In this document: positions 9,060-17,386 of the stretch, piece by piece
Layout of the letters: each line of letters starts with the position of its first letter
How positions within the stretch are numbered: position 1 is the first letter of the stretch
Assembly: GCA_036267955.1 (NCBI GenBank)
Contig: DATAVB010000166.1
Coordinates: forward strand, 1-64,000
Origin: DATAVB01 sp036267955
GTDB taxonomy: Bacteria > Actinomycetota > Actinomycetes > Mycobacteriales > QHCD01
Length of the DNA stretch: 64,000 bases
Reading direction: 5' to 3'
The notes under the pieces: generated by a model
Told to the model about the DNA's origin: nothing
What the model saw: the letters and a program-made list of their open reading frames with translations, nothing else
Database searches by the model: none
Position numbers and translations under genes: made by a program

Positions 9060-9804
9060 GGGCAACGTCGCGCTCATCACCGGTGGCGCCTCCGGCCTCG
9101 GCCGGGCCACCGCCGCCCGGCTGGTGTCCGCGGGTACGAAGGTTGTCATCGCAGACCTCCCCGGGTCGCCGGGCGCGGACGTCGCGCGGGAGTTGGGTGT
9201 CGTATTCGCGCCGACCGATGTACGGGACGAGGCCCAGGTGAGTGCCGCGCTGGACGCGACGGCCGAGCTCGGCCAGTTGCGGATCGTGGTCAACTGCGCC
9301 GGTGTCGGCACGCCGGGCCGGCTGCTCGGCAAGCAGGGCCCGCTGCCACTGGCCGACTTCCAACGGATCATCGACATCAATCTGGTCGGCACCTTCAACG
9401 TCATGCGGCTGGCCGCCGAGCGGATCTCCGCCAGTGAACCCGTCGGCGAGGAGCGCGGCGTGATCATCTGCACCGCATCGGTCGCCGCATATGAAGGACA
9501 GATCGGGCAGGCCGCGTACGCGGCGTCCAAGGGTGGGGTGCTTGCACTCACCATCACCGCGGCCCGGGACCTCTCCAGCCGGCAGATCCGCGTCATGTCG
9601 ATCGCGCCCGGAGTCTTCGCGACGCCGATGGTGGCCGGGTTGAGCGAAGAGGCGCAGGCCTCGCTCGGGGCGCAGGTCCCGCATCCGAGCCGGCTGGGCA
9701 AGCCCGAGGAGTATGCCTCGCTGGTCGCCGCCATCGTGGACAACCCGATGTTGAACGGCGAGACGATCCGGCTCGACGGCGCGATCCGGATGGCGCCGCG
9801 CTAG
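9049..9804 (+). CDS. 3-hydroxyacyl-CoA dehydrogenase type II-like SDR
   Basis: A 251-residue classical short-chain dehydrogenase. The NAD-binding TGGASGLG is at residues 11-18, NCAGVG follows near residue 83, a catalytic Ser sits in ICTASVAAYEGQIGQ, and the Tyr-x-x-x-Lys pair is in AAYAASKGG. The set VALITGGASGLG, DFQRIIDINLVGTFNVMRL and PHPSRLGKPEEYASL is characteristic of type II 3-hydroxyacyl-CoA dehydrogenases (HSD17B10-like), which oxidise (S)-3-hydroxyacyl-CoA with NAD in fatty-acid or branched-chain breakdown. I chose ATG 9049, with GAGGGG 8 nt upstream, over the in-frame ATG at 8989 deep inside the HAD gene. Confidence 0.87.
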   Translation: MRLEGNVALITGGASGLGRATAARLVSAGTKVVIADLPGSPGADVARELGVVFAPTDVRDEAQVSAALDATAELGQLRIVVNCAGVGTPGRLLGKQGPLPLADFQRIIDINLVGTFNVMRLAAERISASEPVGEERGVIICTASVAAYEGQIGQAAYAASKGGVLALTITAARDLSSRQIRVMSIAPGVFATPMVAGLSEEAQASLGAQVPHPSRLGKPEEYASLVAAIVDNPMLNGETIRLDGAIRMAPR

Positions 9805-10190
9805 GTCGGCGCCAAATTCCAGCCCGGTCACCGAAACAGACCGAATACTGCCCGAAATACGCCCGGGTGTAACGGGACGGGCGGCTCCGGAGATGAACCC
9901 ACTGACACCGTTCTGGGGTGTCGGTGCCGTATCGCGCCGGTCGGTGGATCACTCGCCGGACCGCACCGCGGGGCGACCCGACGAGATGTCGCGGAAAGCC
10001 GTACACGGACGCAACAACGCGGGTTCATTTGGCCGGGCAACATGACGGCCCAATGGTCGCCTGTCCGCAGCTCCGAATGGAGCTAGACAGAAACGCAACA
10101 CGCTGGGGCACAGCGCTTGCATGAGTGCCGACTCAGCCGCTACGTTGCGTAGCACCAATCAGACAGAGCGCAGCCATCCAAGGGAGCCGT
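9805..10190. other. Intergenic region upstream of the surface module
   Basis: No credible gene in 386 bp. A small hairpin, GACACC (9904-9909) with GGTGTC (9917-9922), may end the upstream operon. A weak promoter-like pair TTGCAT (10117-10122), 18 nt, TACGTT (10141-10146) precedes the secreted-protein gene, whose ribosome site AGGGAG is at 10181-10186. I looked for a c-di-AMP (ydaO) riboswitch, common before actinobacterial cell-wall genes, and could not make its conserved core fit. Confidence 0.4.
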
Positions 10191-11513
10191 ATGTCGTTCG
10201 GACCGGAGAGAGCAGGGCGCCGTGCGGCGTCCGTCGACTCTCCGATCGCCCGTACGACCCGTCGGATCCTGCTCACCGGAGGCTGCGCGTTCGCCGGCTG
10301 GATCGGTGCCAGCGCGTTGGGCGGAGCGGCACACGCCGCCACCGTCGACGGCGCGGCTCCGGTCTCCTCAGTGCTGAACTCGGTGAGTGCCACCTCGCAG
10401 CAGATCGCGGGCGGCGCCACCCAGCACCGCACGGCTCCCACGCACGACGCCCGGCTGTCGGTGCCGACCTCGTTGGCCGGAATTCACCGCTCGGTCGACG
10501 CGGCACTGGGCAAGACCGCCATCGGCAGGCGTCCGTCCAGCATCACCATCCGGCCCGCGACCGACCTTCCCGGCGCTCCAAAGCCGAGTCGCCAGTCGTC
10601 GTCGGGCAATTCGTCGTCGGGCAATTCGGCGGCTGAAGAGTCGGCGGTCGAGTCACTGCCCGGTATCGGCGATGCGCTCTCGTCCGGTGATCAGGTTGGC
10701 GGCGATATCGATAGTCGACTGCACGCCCTGGACCCGGCCGTCAAGCCGGTGACGGACAAGGTGATCAAGCCGGTCGCCGAGAAGGTCGTCGAGCCGATTG
10801 CCAGCCGGATCAAGCCGGCCACTGACCAGATCGTCGCCCCGGTGACCGATCGAGTCGTCAAGCCCGTCACCGACGCCGCGCTGCACGCCACCCAGATGGT
10901 GGCCGTGCCCGGTAGCGGCGACGGTGCGCTGGCCGGCCTGGGCGGCACACTCGACTCGCTGACCGGGAACCTGCACGACCTCACGTTGCCGGGGCTTTCC
11001 CAGACCGGTACGCAGCAGCCCGCACCGATCGCGCTGAACCCCCGGCCGGTCGATGTTTCGGGTCGGCAGTTCTCGCTCAACCACGTTGTCCGGTCCGGCG
11101 CGATGTCGGCCGACCGGGCCGCGAGCAGCAACGCCACCAGGGCCGCGCACTCGACGGCAGGCCAGCACACGACCCATCCGGTCGGCGCGTCGGTCGTACC
11201 GGCGCAGCGGCTGCTACCTGCCTACGCCACCGCGGTGGCCGGCTCGGGCAGCCAGCACGATCTGATCGCGGTGTCCGGCGCCAGCCGCGCACCCAACGGC
11301 CCGGTCGCTCCGGCCGCGCCGCAGCTGCCGACCGGCGCCAGCATCGGCTCCGCTCCGGGCAGCAGCATGAACAACTCCGGCCCCACCGGCGGCTCGCCGG
11401 TGGCCCTGGACTCCGACGCGGACGCACCGTTCCGCGCACTGGGAACGGTCGACCCGACCGACGCCAGCATGGCCCGCTCCGTCGCGAAGCGGCCCTCCAC
11501 CTCACCTGACTAA
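10191..11513 (+). CDS. Secreted octad-repeat protein of the surface module
   Basis: A 440-residue exported protein with no family I recognise. The N-terminus has basic residues including TTRRILLTGG, a hydrophobic stretch and an AHA|A cleavage site near residue 46; the twin Arg makes Tat export possible. Residues about 183-230 are six octads of the form [KEA]-P-[VI]-[TA]-x-x-[VI]-[VI] (KPVTDKVI, KPVAEKVV, KPATDQIV, APVTDRVV and others), probably an amphipathic rod. The rest is Ser/Ala/Gly/Pro-rich and likely disordered. ATG 10191 has AGGGAGCCGT in front; an in-frame upstream ATG at 10125 is less likely. A hairpin and 88 nt separate it from the giant repeat gene, so the two were probably co-transcribed. 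Structural cell-envelope role is inference. Confidence 0.75.
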   Translation: MSFGPERAGRRAASVDSPIARTTRRILLTGGCAFAGWIGASALGGAAHAATVDGAAPVSSVLNSVSATSQQIAGGATQHRTAPTHDARLSVPTSLAGIHRSVDAALGKTAIGRRPSSITIRPATDLPGAPKPSRQSSSGNSSSGNSAAEESAVESLPGIGDALSSGDQVGGDIDSRLHALDPAVKPVTDKVIKPVAEKVVEPIASRIKPATDQIVAPVTDRVVKPVTDAALHATQMVAVPGSGDGALAGLGGTLDSLTGNLHDLTLPGLSQTGTQQPAPIALNPRPVDVSGRQFSLNHVVRSGAMSADRAASSNATRAAHSTAGQHTTHPVGASVVPAQRLLPAYATAVAGSGSQHDLIAVSGASRAPNGPVAPAAPQLPTGASIGSAPGSSMNNSGPTGGSPVALDSDADAPFRALGTVDPTDASMARSVAKRPSTSPD

Positions 11514-11540
11514 TTCCTCCTCTCGAGATCACCGAGGGTC

Positions 11541-11565
11541 CGTACGCCCCCCTGTCTGGCGTACG
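11541..11565 (+). terminator. Intercistronic hairpin between the two surface genes
   Basis: CGTACGCC (11541-11548) pairs perfectly with GGCGTACG (11558-11565) around a 9-nt loop. No U-tract follows, so it is more likely a partial terminator or RNA-stabilising hairpin that sets the ratio of the upstream protein to the giant repeat protein. The ribosome site of the next gene (GAGAGAGGGA) lies just downstream, near 11585. Confidence 0.5.
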
Positions 11566-11601
11566 TAACCACCGCCAGAATCCGAGAGAGAGGGATCTCC
11601 C

Positions 11602-14600
11602 ATGCAGTCATGGGTACGGAGATCACTGGAAACAGCCGTCATCACCGCGGGTTTCGTCGCGGTCGGCGCGGGAGCGGCACACGCTTCCACGCCGGGCAAG
11701 GCTGCCAGTGACGTCAAGCCACTCGCGTTGCCGGGTTTGTCAGGGCCGGCAACGCACTCGACCGACGCCAAGAGCGCGGTCAAGGACGTGGTTCAGAACA
11801 CCAAGAAGATCGTCGGCAACACCGTTGACGTGCTCGCGCCGCAGTCGCCGCTGACCCCCAAGGCAGCCGCACCGGCGCACAAGTCGCAGGTTGCGAAGTC
11901 GGCTCCGCGCCGCGTTGTTGCGGCCGCGCCCGCCAAGTCGGCCGCCAAGGTCGCCCGCGCCGCCACCCCCAAGGTGTCGCAGGCCGCCACGGCCGCTCCG
12001 CAGGCGTCGACCGCGGCCCCGGCCGCCCGTCCGGTGGCCCGCCCGATCGACCAGCAGCAGGATTCGTCCAGCCCGCTGGGCAACCTGCCCGTGCTGGGTG
12101 GGGTCACATCGGCGCTGCAGGCGCCGACCCAGATCCTGCAAGCGCCGACCCAGCTCCTGCAGGCGCCGACTCAGCTGGTGCAGGCTCCGACGTCGGCACT
12201 GGGCCAGCTGCCCGCCGCCGGTTCGGTGCTGTCCAAGTCCCCGCTGAGCTCGCTGCCCACCGCAGCGGCCGGGCCGAAGAACACCGTTGACCCGAAGACC
12301 GCCAACACCATCGCGGCGGCCACCGGGAACGCGAACGCAACCGACGCGAGCCCGGCCAAGGCCATGCTCGGCACCCTGCCGGTCGCGCAGCAGATGACGA
12401 CCGAGGGTGTCACCCGCAGCGTCAGCACCGTCACCGAGTCGCTCCAGCCAGGAGCCGGTCAGGCCGACGGCAAGCTGTCCGCGGCCGGGACCGACCTCCC
12501 GCTGCAGGGCTCCGGCCTGCCGATCGCTCCGGACATCGGTCTGGGTCCGGCAAACGGGCTGTCCACCGACTCGACCAACCCGGTCGACACGGTCACCAAC
12601 GCGGCGAGCGGGCACGTCAACCTCGAGACCGCGAGCGGTCACGAGATCGAGATCCTGGACGCGGGTGTCACCCCGCACCAGCGCATCGGCAGCGCCAGCG
12701 ACAAGTCCGGTGGCGCCCTCGGCGACATCGAGGCCCCGCTGCACTTCACCGCGCTGAGCGTCGACAGTGGTCGCAACTCCCAGAACGGGACGATCGACCA
12801 GGAGTACACCGGCACCGGCGACGGGTCGCGGGTGTTCGGCAGCGTCGACACGCCGATCAACGCCAACGTGCTGACGATCGACAGCGGCAACGACGCGCAG
12901 AACGGTGACGTCAGCCAGACGCTCGGCAACGGTGACGGCGTCTTCGGTCTGGTCAACGCGCCGATCAACGCGCACGGCATGACCGTCGACACCGGCAACA
13001 AGACGCAGAACGGTGACGTCGACCAGTATTCCGACAACGGCGCCACCCCGCTGCAGGGCACCAACTCGGCCGCCACGGCGGCCGCGCCCGGCGACTGGCA
13101 GAGCATGGTCGCCGGTGGCGACACCAGTGGCGGCTCCGTGTTCCGGCTGGCCGACGACCTGAACATGCCGGTGAACGCGTCCGGTCAGGCCGTCGACACC
13201 GGCAACGTGGCGCAGAACGGCGACGTGACGCAGGCTCTGCAGGACGGCAGCTCCGGTTCCGGAGTGTCGCTGTTCGGCAACGCCAGCACGCCGCTCAACG
13301 GTGCCGGCCAGGCCGGTGACATCGGCAACGTGTCGCAGAACGGCGACATCACGCAGCTGGATGCACCGACCGGTCAGCCGTCCTTCGTCAGCGCCGCTGA
13401 CAACCTGAACATCCCGGCCACCGGTGCCGGTCAGGCTGGTGTGGTGGGCAACGCCGCGCAGAACGGCAACGTCGACCAGACCAACCTCGGTCCGGACCAG
13501 TCGACCCAGGCCCCTGGCGACATCAGCGGCATGGGATCCGCCGTCAACCTGTTCCGCAACGTGCGGGTGCCGGTCGACGGTGCGGGCCAGGCCGGAGTCA
13601 TCGGCAACGGTTCGCAGAACGGTGACGTCTCGCAGCTCGACACCGCGGGCACCCCGGGATCGGCGATCTCCATCGCCGACAACGCGGTGGTCCAGGGTGC
13701 CGGCGCGGGTCAGGCCGGCGATGTGGCCAACGGTGCCCAGAACGGCAACGTCGACCAGACCAACGCCAATGGCGTGGGCACCGTCTCGGCCAACAAGATC
13801 TCCGGCATGGGTTCGGCGATCAACCTGTTCCGCAACCTCGATGCTCCGCTGAACGGTGCGGGCCAGGGTGGCGTCTCCGGTAACGGTTCGCAGAACGGCA
13901 ATGTCGCCCAGAACGACACCGGCAAGAACCAGGGATCGGCCATCACCGCGGCGGACAACGTCGTGATCCCGGTCGTCGGCGTTGGGCAGGGTGGCGACGT
14001 CGGCAACGGCGCGCAGAACGGCAACAAGACCCAGAACAACACGCAGGGCGAAGGCTGGGTCAACAACGACGGCGCGGGCGGCTGGGGCTCCAGCATCAAC
14101 GTCTTCCGCAACGCGTACGTGCCGCTGAACGGTGCGGGCCAGGGCGGCGTTTCCGGTAACGGATCGCAGAACGGCAACGCCACCCAGACCGACAGCTCCA
14201 ACAGCCCGGGCTCGACCGTCACGATCGCCGACAACGGCATCGTGCAGGGCATTGGTGTCGGGCAGGGCGCGGTCGTCGGCAACGGCTCGCAGAACGGCAA
14301 CCACACTCAGACCAACACCGGCAAGGGCGGCGTCGCTGACGACGTCTACGGGTGGGGTTCTGAGGTCAAGTTGTTCCGCAACCTGGACAGTGGCGCGATC
14401 GGCGCCGGCCAGGCTGGCGTGGTCGGCAACGGCGCGCAGAACGGCAACCGCAAGCAGATCGACAACGCCAACAACCCGGGCTCCACGGTCGGGATCGGTG
14501 ACAACGTCATCTTCCCGGTCAACGGCGCGGGCCAGGGCGGCCTGTCCGGTAACGGCTCGCAGAACGGCAACATCGCACAGAGCAACTGGACCGGGAACGG

Positions 14601-16395
14601 GACGCTGTCCAAGGACGCGGCCTGGGGCTTCGGCTCCGCGATCGACCTCACCCGCAACGCCGACATCCCGGTCATCGGGGTCGGCCAGGGCGGCGACGTC
14701 GGTAACGGCGCGCAGAACCAGAACGTGCACCAGAGCGACAGTGGCCACACTCCGGGTTCGAGCATCACCGGTGGCGACAACATCAACATCCCGCTGAACG
14801 GTGCGGGTCAGGGTGGCGACTCCGGCAACGGGTCGCAGAACGGCCGGGTCGACCAGAACAACACCTCTGGTCTGGGCTCGACCTCCAGCGCGGTCACCTC
14901 GGGCTGGGGCTCCAGCATCCTGCTGGGTCGCAACATCAACATCCCGGTCAGCGGCGCCGGCCAGGCGATCGATGTCGCCAACGGCACGCAGAACCAGATC
15001 GTCAAGCAGGACGACTCCGCCGACAACACCGGTTCCCGGTTCGGCATCGGTGACAACGTCAACGCCTCGCTGGCCGGTGCCGGCGACGCGCTGGATGTTG
15101 CCAACGGTGCGCAGAACGGCGGCGTCACGCAGGCCAACACCGAGAACCCCGGCTACGTCACCAGCGATGGCGACTCGGCCGGCTACGGCTCGGAGTTCCG
15201 CCTGTTCCGTAACCTCAACCTCCCTGCCGATGGCGCGGGCGTTGCGGTGGACCACGGCAACGGGTCGCAGAACGGCTACCCGGTGCAGATCGACACCAAG
15301 GACAACAACGGTGAGAGCTTCGGCTTCGCCGACAACCTGAACAGCCCGCTGGACGGAAGCGGAATCGCGCTGAGCAACGGCAACGGTGCTCAGAACGGCA
15401 ACCCGCTCCAGCTGGACGCGCCCGACCAGGCGAAGTACGGGTCCGATGTGGACTTCGCCGACAACTTCAACGTGCCGGTAGTTGGCAACCTCGTCGCGAT
15501 CGCGTCGGGCAACGGCACCGAGAACGGGAACCCGTCCGAGGCGTACCTCGGCTCGTCCCGTGACTTCAAGGGCGCCGGCACGACCAACCTGCCGGTCAAC
15601 GGCAACCTGATCGCGCTGGCCGAGGGCAATGGCGTCCTCAACAGCAGCCCGACCCTGGTGGACACCCCGACCACGACCCCGGCCAACCCGCTGGTGGACG
15701 TGCTCAACGACCCGGCGTCGCTGGACGGATTCCCGTTCAACGACCCGAGTGGTGTGAACAGCAACCCGCTCACCAGCCTGATGGGTGGCGCTGGTAGCTC
15801 CGCGCTGCCGTCGCTGGGCCAGGGCGGTCTGCCGGTGCTCAGCCAGGCCAGCGCGCTGCAGAGCCTGCCGGTCGGTGGCCTGAACTCCGCCGCTCCGATG
15901 ATGGCCGCTCCGGCGTCCTCACCGGTGACCTCGGTTGTTCCGGCTTCCTCCCCGATCGACTCACTGCCGGTCGGGTCGCTTCCCATCGGCTCGCTGCCGG
16001 TTGGCAGCCTGCCGATCCAGAACCTGGGTGGACTGACCGGACTGCTGTCCGGCCTCTCCGGTCTGGTTGGTGGCGACTCGCTGGACGAGCTGCCCGTGAG
16101 CAGCCTGCCGGTTGGCAGCCTTCCGGTTGGCAGCCTGGGTGCGGCCCCGTTGGCCGCTCCGGCGTCCTCACCGGTGACCTCGGTCGTTCCGGCGTCCTCC
16201 CCGATCGGCTCGCTGCCGATCGGCTCGCTCCCCGTCGGCAGCCTGCCGATCCAGAACCTGGGCGGTCTGACCGGTCTGGTTCAGGGTCTGTCCGGCCTGA
16301 TCGGTGGAGGTAGCTTCGGCGGCCTGCCGGTCGGCCAGCTCTCTGGTGCCGACTCACCGCTGAGCAGCCTCAACGCAGGCGGGCTCTCGCTCTAA
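11602..16395 (+). CDS. Giant cysteine-free repeat surface protein, chaplin/curlin-like
   Basis: A 1597-residue exported protein I cannot place in a named family. Signal peptide: residues 1-29, ending AHA|S. Residues 30-170 are Ala/Lys/Pro-rich, a likely wall-spanning segment. Residues about 172-190 contain QAPTQ(I/L)L repeats. From about 385 to 1350 run some 22 units, each with a strand like DNxxIPxxGxGQ, then (G/A)NG(S/A)QNGxxxQ. Alternate units differ: one type opens with GSxINLFRN, the other with GSxxxxADN. I find no cysteine, and Arg/Lys are rare. The end (about 1436-1597) is two copies of a SLP(V/I)GSLP(V/I) plus GLTGLxxGLSGL segment. The Asn/Gln/Gly periodicity resembles chaplins and curlin repeats and predicts a beta-solenoid or amyloid-type fibre. 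No LPxTG motif or membrane anchor is present. The pseudo-sortase gene starts at the very next base. Confidence 0.88.
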   Translation: MQSWVRRSLETAVITAGFVAVGAGAAHASTPGKAASDVKPLALPGLSGPATHSTDAKSAVKDVVQNTKKIVGNTVDVLAPQSPLTPKAAAPAHKSQVAKSAPRRVVAAAPAKSAAKVARAATPKVSQAATAAPQASTAAPAARPVARPIDQQQDSSSPLGNLPVLGGVTSALQAPTQILQAPTQLLQAPTQLVQAPTSALGQLPAAGSVLSKSPLSSLPTAAAGPKNTVDPKTANTIAAATGNANATDASPAKAMLGTLPVAQQMTTEGVTRSVSTVTESLQPGAGQADGKLSAAGTDLPLQGSGLPIAPDIGLGPANGLSTDSTNPVDTVTNAASGHVNLETASGHEIEILDAGVTPHQRIGSASDKSGGALGDIEAPLHFTALSVDSGRNSQNGTIDQEYTGTGDGSRVFGSVDTPINANVLTIDSGNDAQNGDVSQTLGNGDGVFGLVNAPINAHGMTVDTGNKTQNGDVDQYSDNGATPLQGTNSAATAAAPGDWQSMVAGGDTSGGSVFRLADDLNMPVNASGQAVDTGNVAQNGDVTQALQDGSSGSGVSLFGNASTPLNGAGQAGDIGNVSQNGDITQLDAPTGQPSFVSAADNLNIPATGAGQAGVVGNAAQNGNVDQTNLGPDQSTQAPGDISGMGSAVNLFRNVRVPVDGAGQAGVIGNGSQNGDVSQLDTAGTPGSAISIADNAVVQGAGAGQAGDVANGAQNGNVDQTNANGVGTVSANKISGMGSAINLFRNLDAPLNGAGQGGVSGNGSQNGNVAQNDTGKNQGSAITAADNVVIPVVGVGQGGDVGNGAQNGNKTQNNTQGEGWVNNDGAGGWGSSINVFRNAYVPLNGAGQGGVSGNGSQNGNATQTDSSNSPGSTVTIADNGIVQGIGVGQGAVVGNGSQNGNHTQTNTGKGGVADDVYGWGSEVKLFRNLDSGAIGAGQAGVVGNGAQNGNRKQIDNANNPGSTVGIGDNVIFPVNGAGQGGLSGNGSQNGNIAQSNWTGNGTLSKDAAWGFGSAIDLTRNADIPVIGVGQGGDVGNGAQNQNVHQSDSGHTPGSSITGGDNINIPLNGAGQGGDSGNGSQNGRVDQNNTSGLGSTSSAVTSGWGSSILLGRNINIPVSGAGQAIDVANGTQNQIVKQDDSADNTGSRFGIGDNVNASLAGAGDALDVANGAQNGGVTQANTENPGYVTSDGDSAGYGSEFRLFRNLNLPADGAGVAVDHGNGSQNGYPVQIDTKDNNGESFGFADNLNSPLDGSGIALSNGNGAQNGNPLQLDAPDQAKYGSDVDFADNFNVPVVGNLVAIASGNGTENGNPSEAYLGSSRDFKGAGTTNLPVNGNLIALAEGNGVLNSSPTLVDTPTTTPANPLVDVLNDPASLDGFPFNDPSGVNSNPLTSLMGGAGSSALPSLGQGGLPVLSQASALQSLPVGGLNSAAPMMAAPASSPVTSVVPASSPIDSLPVGSLPIGSLPVGSLPIQNLGGLTGLLSGLSGLVGGDSLDELPVSSLPVGSLPVGSLGAAPLAAPASSPVTSVVPASSPIGSLPIGSLPVGSLPIQNLGGLTGLVQGLSGLIGGGSFGGLPVGQLSGADSPLSSLNAGGLSL
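15910..16204 (+). repeat. In-frame duplication in the giant protein's C-terminal region
   Basis: The DNA encoding Ala-Pro-Ala-Ser-Ser-Pro-Val-Thr-Ser-Val-Val-Pro starts near 15910 and recurs near 16156 with few changes. Each copy is followed by SLPVGSLPI repeats and a GGLTGL segment. The period of about 246 bp (82 codons) indicates a recent tandem duplication within the gene; the second copy runs on past 16204 to about 16310. Confidence 0.7.
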
Positions 16396-17118
16396 ATGAA
16401 GCAGGCACGGCACATCGGCAGCCACCGACGCATCGTCGCGTCGGTGGCGGTCGGTGCCCTCATCCTCTCCGGGGCGGCCGTGCTCGGTGCCGCACTCGTT
16501 GGTCCGGGTCATCCATCCGCGGACCCGGACCGGGCAGCGGTGACGCCGCGCGCCGGGCGGGACGAGTCGTCAATGACGACGGCTTCCCCGTCCGGCGGGG
16601 CTCCGGCCCCATTGGGCGCCTCGGCTCCGGTGAGGTTGAAGATTCCGGCGATGGCCGTCGACGGAGCACTGCTCCAGCTCGACGTGCAGACCGCTCAGGC
16701 CGGACAGCAGGACGGGCAAGGGGCCGCACAGCACCCCATCCAGACTGTGCAACTGCCCAGCCCGGCCCGCCAGGCCGGTTGGTACGAGCGGTCAGCCACT
16801 CCAGGCTCAGCCGGTACAAGTGTGATCATCGGCTACATCGCCGATAACAAAGGCAAACCGGCGGCATTCGGGCGGCTTGCGCAACTCAGGACGCACGACA
16901 CCGTCACAGTGGTCCGGCAGGATGGTCGGGACGCGATCTACACCGTGGACCGGATCCACGGGTACCGTCCCGGCACCCTGCCCACCGAGAAGATCTATGC
17001 GGCGACGCCAACCCCATCCCTGCGGCTGATCAGCTGCGGAGGCGCCCTGCATCACGGAGCCCCGGCGGAGAACGTCGTGGTGTCCGCCCATCTCACAACG
17101 ATCGACCCGGTGGGCTAG
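16396..17118 (+). CDS. Sortase-fold protein lacking catalytic His and Arg
   Basis: A 240-residue membrane-anchored protein: cytoplasmic basic start, one hydrophobic helix at about residues 14-36, a Pro/Ala-rich linker, then a class E/F-type sortase domain from about residue 80 (PVRLKIPAMAVDGALLQLD). Active sortases need His, Cys and Arg. The Cys is present in LRLISCGG. The strand that should read Gly-His-Val-Asp reads IIGYIADN, with Tyr (codon TAC) for His, and the region before NVVVSAHL has no Arg (HHGAPAEN). Transpeptidation is therefore unlikely. The ATG directly follows the TAA of the giant repeat gene, so translation is coupled. It may bind or scaffold the repeat protein rather than anchor it; that is inference. 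A strong hairpin follows the gene. Confidence 0.8.
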   Translation: MKQARHIGSHRRIVASVAVGALILSGAAVLGAALVGPGHPSADPDRAAVTPRAGRDESSMTTASPSGGAPAPLGASAPVRLKIPAMAVDGALLQLDVQTAQAGQQDGQGAAQHPIQTVQLPSPARQAGWYERSATPGSAGTSVIIGYIADNKGKPAAFGRLAQLRTHDTVTVVRQDGRDAIYTVDRIHGYRPGTLPTEKIYAATPTPSLRLISCGGALHHGAPAENVVVSAHLTTIDPVG

Positions 17119-17162
17119 CGCTGGCCACCTGAACGACAATTCGGACCCAACGGTCCGACCCG

Positions 17163-17215
17163 AACGCGGAGCCGACTGTCTCGACCACGGGGCGAGACAG
17201 TCGGCTTCCGCGTTT
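17163..17215. terminator. Terminator hairpin closing the surface operon
   Basis: GCCGACTGTCTCG (17171-17183) and CGAGACAGTCGGC (17193-17205) are perfect 13-bp arms with a 9-nt loop. The stem extends outward through AACGCGG/CCGCGTT with one bulged base and is followed by TTTC. It lies 45 bp after the sortase-like gene. Confidence 0.8.
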
Positions 17216-17241
17216 CTGCCTGTCTGGCCCTTGCCGGCCGG

Positions 17242-17294
17242 GTGCCTCGGCCGACATCCCGCCGATCTGTGCCTCGGCCGACATCCCGCCGATC
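17242..17294. repeat. 27-bp tandem repeat, two copies
   Basis: The unit beginning GTGCCTCGGCCGACATCCCG occupies 17242-17268 and is repeated from 17269 with only its last base differing. It lies in the non-coding interval between the surface operon and the flavin reductase gene. Function unknown. Confidence 0.7.
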
Positions 17295-17386
17295 GAAGTG
17301 CGCTTGTACCCGGGTGGGAACGCTCTTTCGCGGTCAAAGCGCGCTTCGATCGGGGTGAGACTCCCGGCCAGTGCTGCCGTCCGGGG

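Noticed and set aside
9805..10190. c-di-AMP riboswitch before the surface genes
   Set aside because: The conserved ydaO core could not be placed on the sequence.
11740..15255. Minus-strand open frame of 1171 codons
   Set aside because: It is antisense to the giant repeat gene and mirrors its repeats. Long antisense frames arise from the GC-rich codon bias, and it has no signal or domain.
12760..15660. Regular DNA repeats that could suggest a CRISPR or satellite array
   Set aside because: The repeats are coding, in frame and degenerate at third positions, without unrelated spacers or cas genes.
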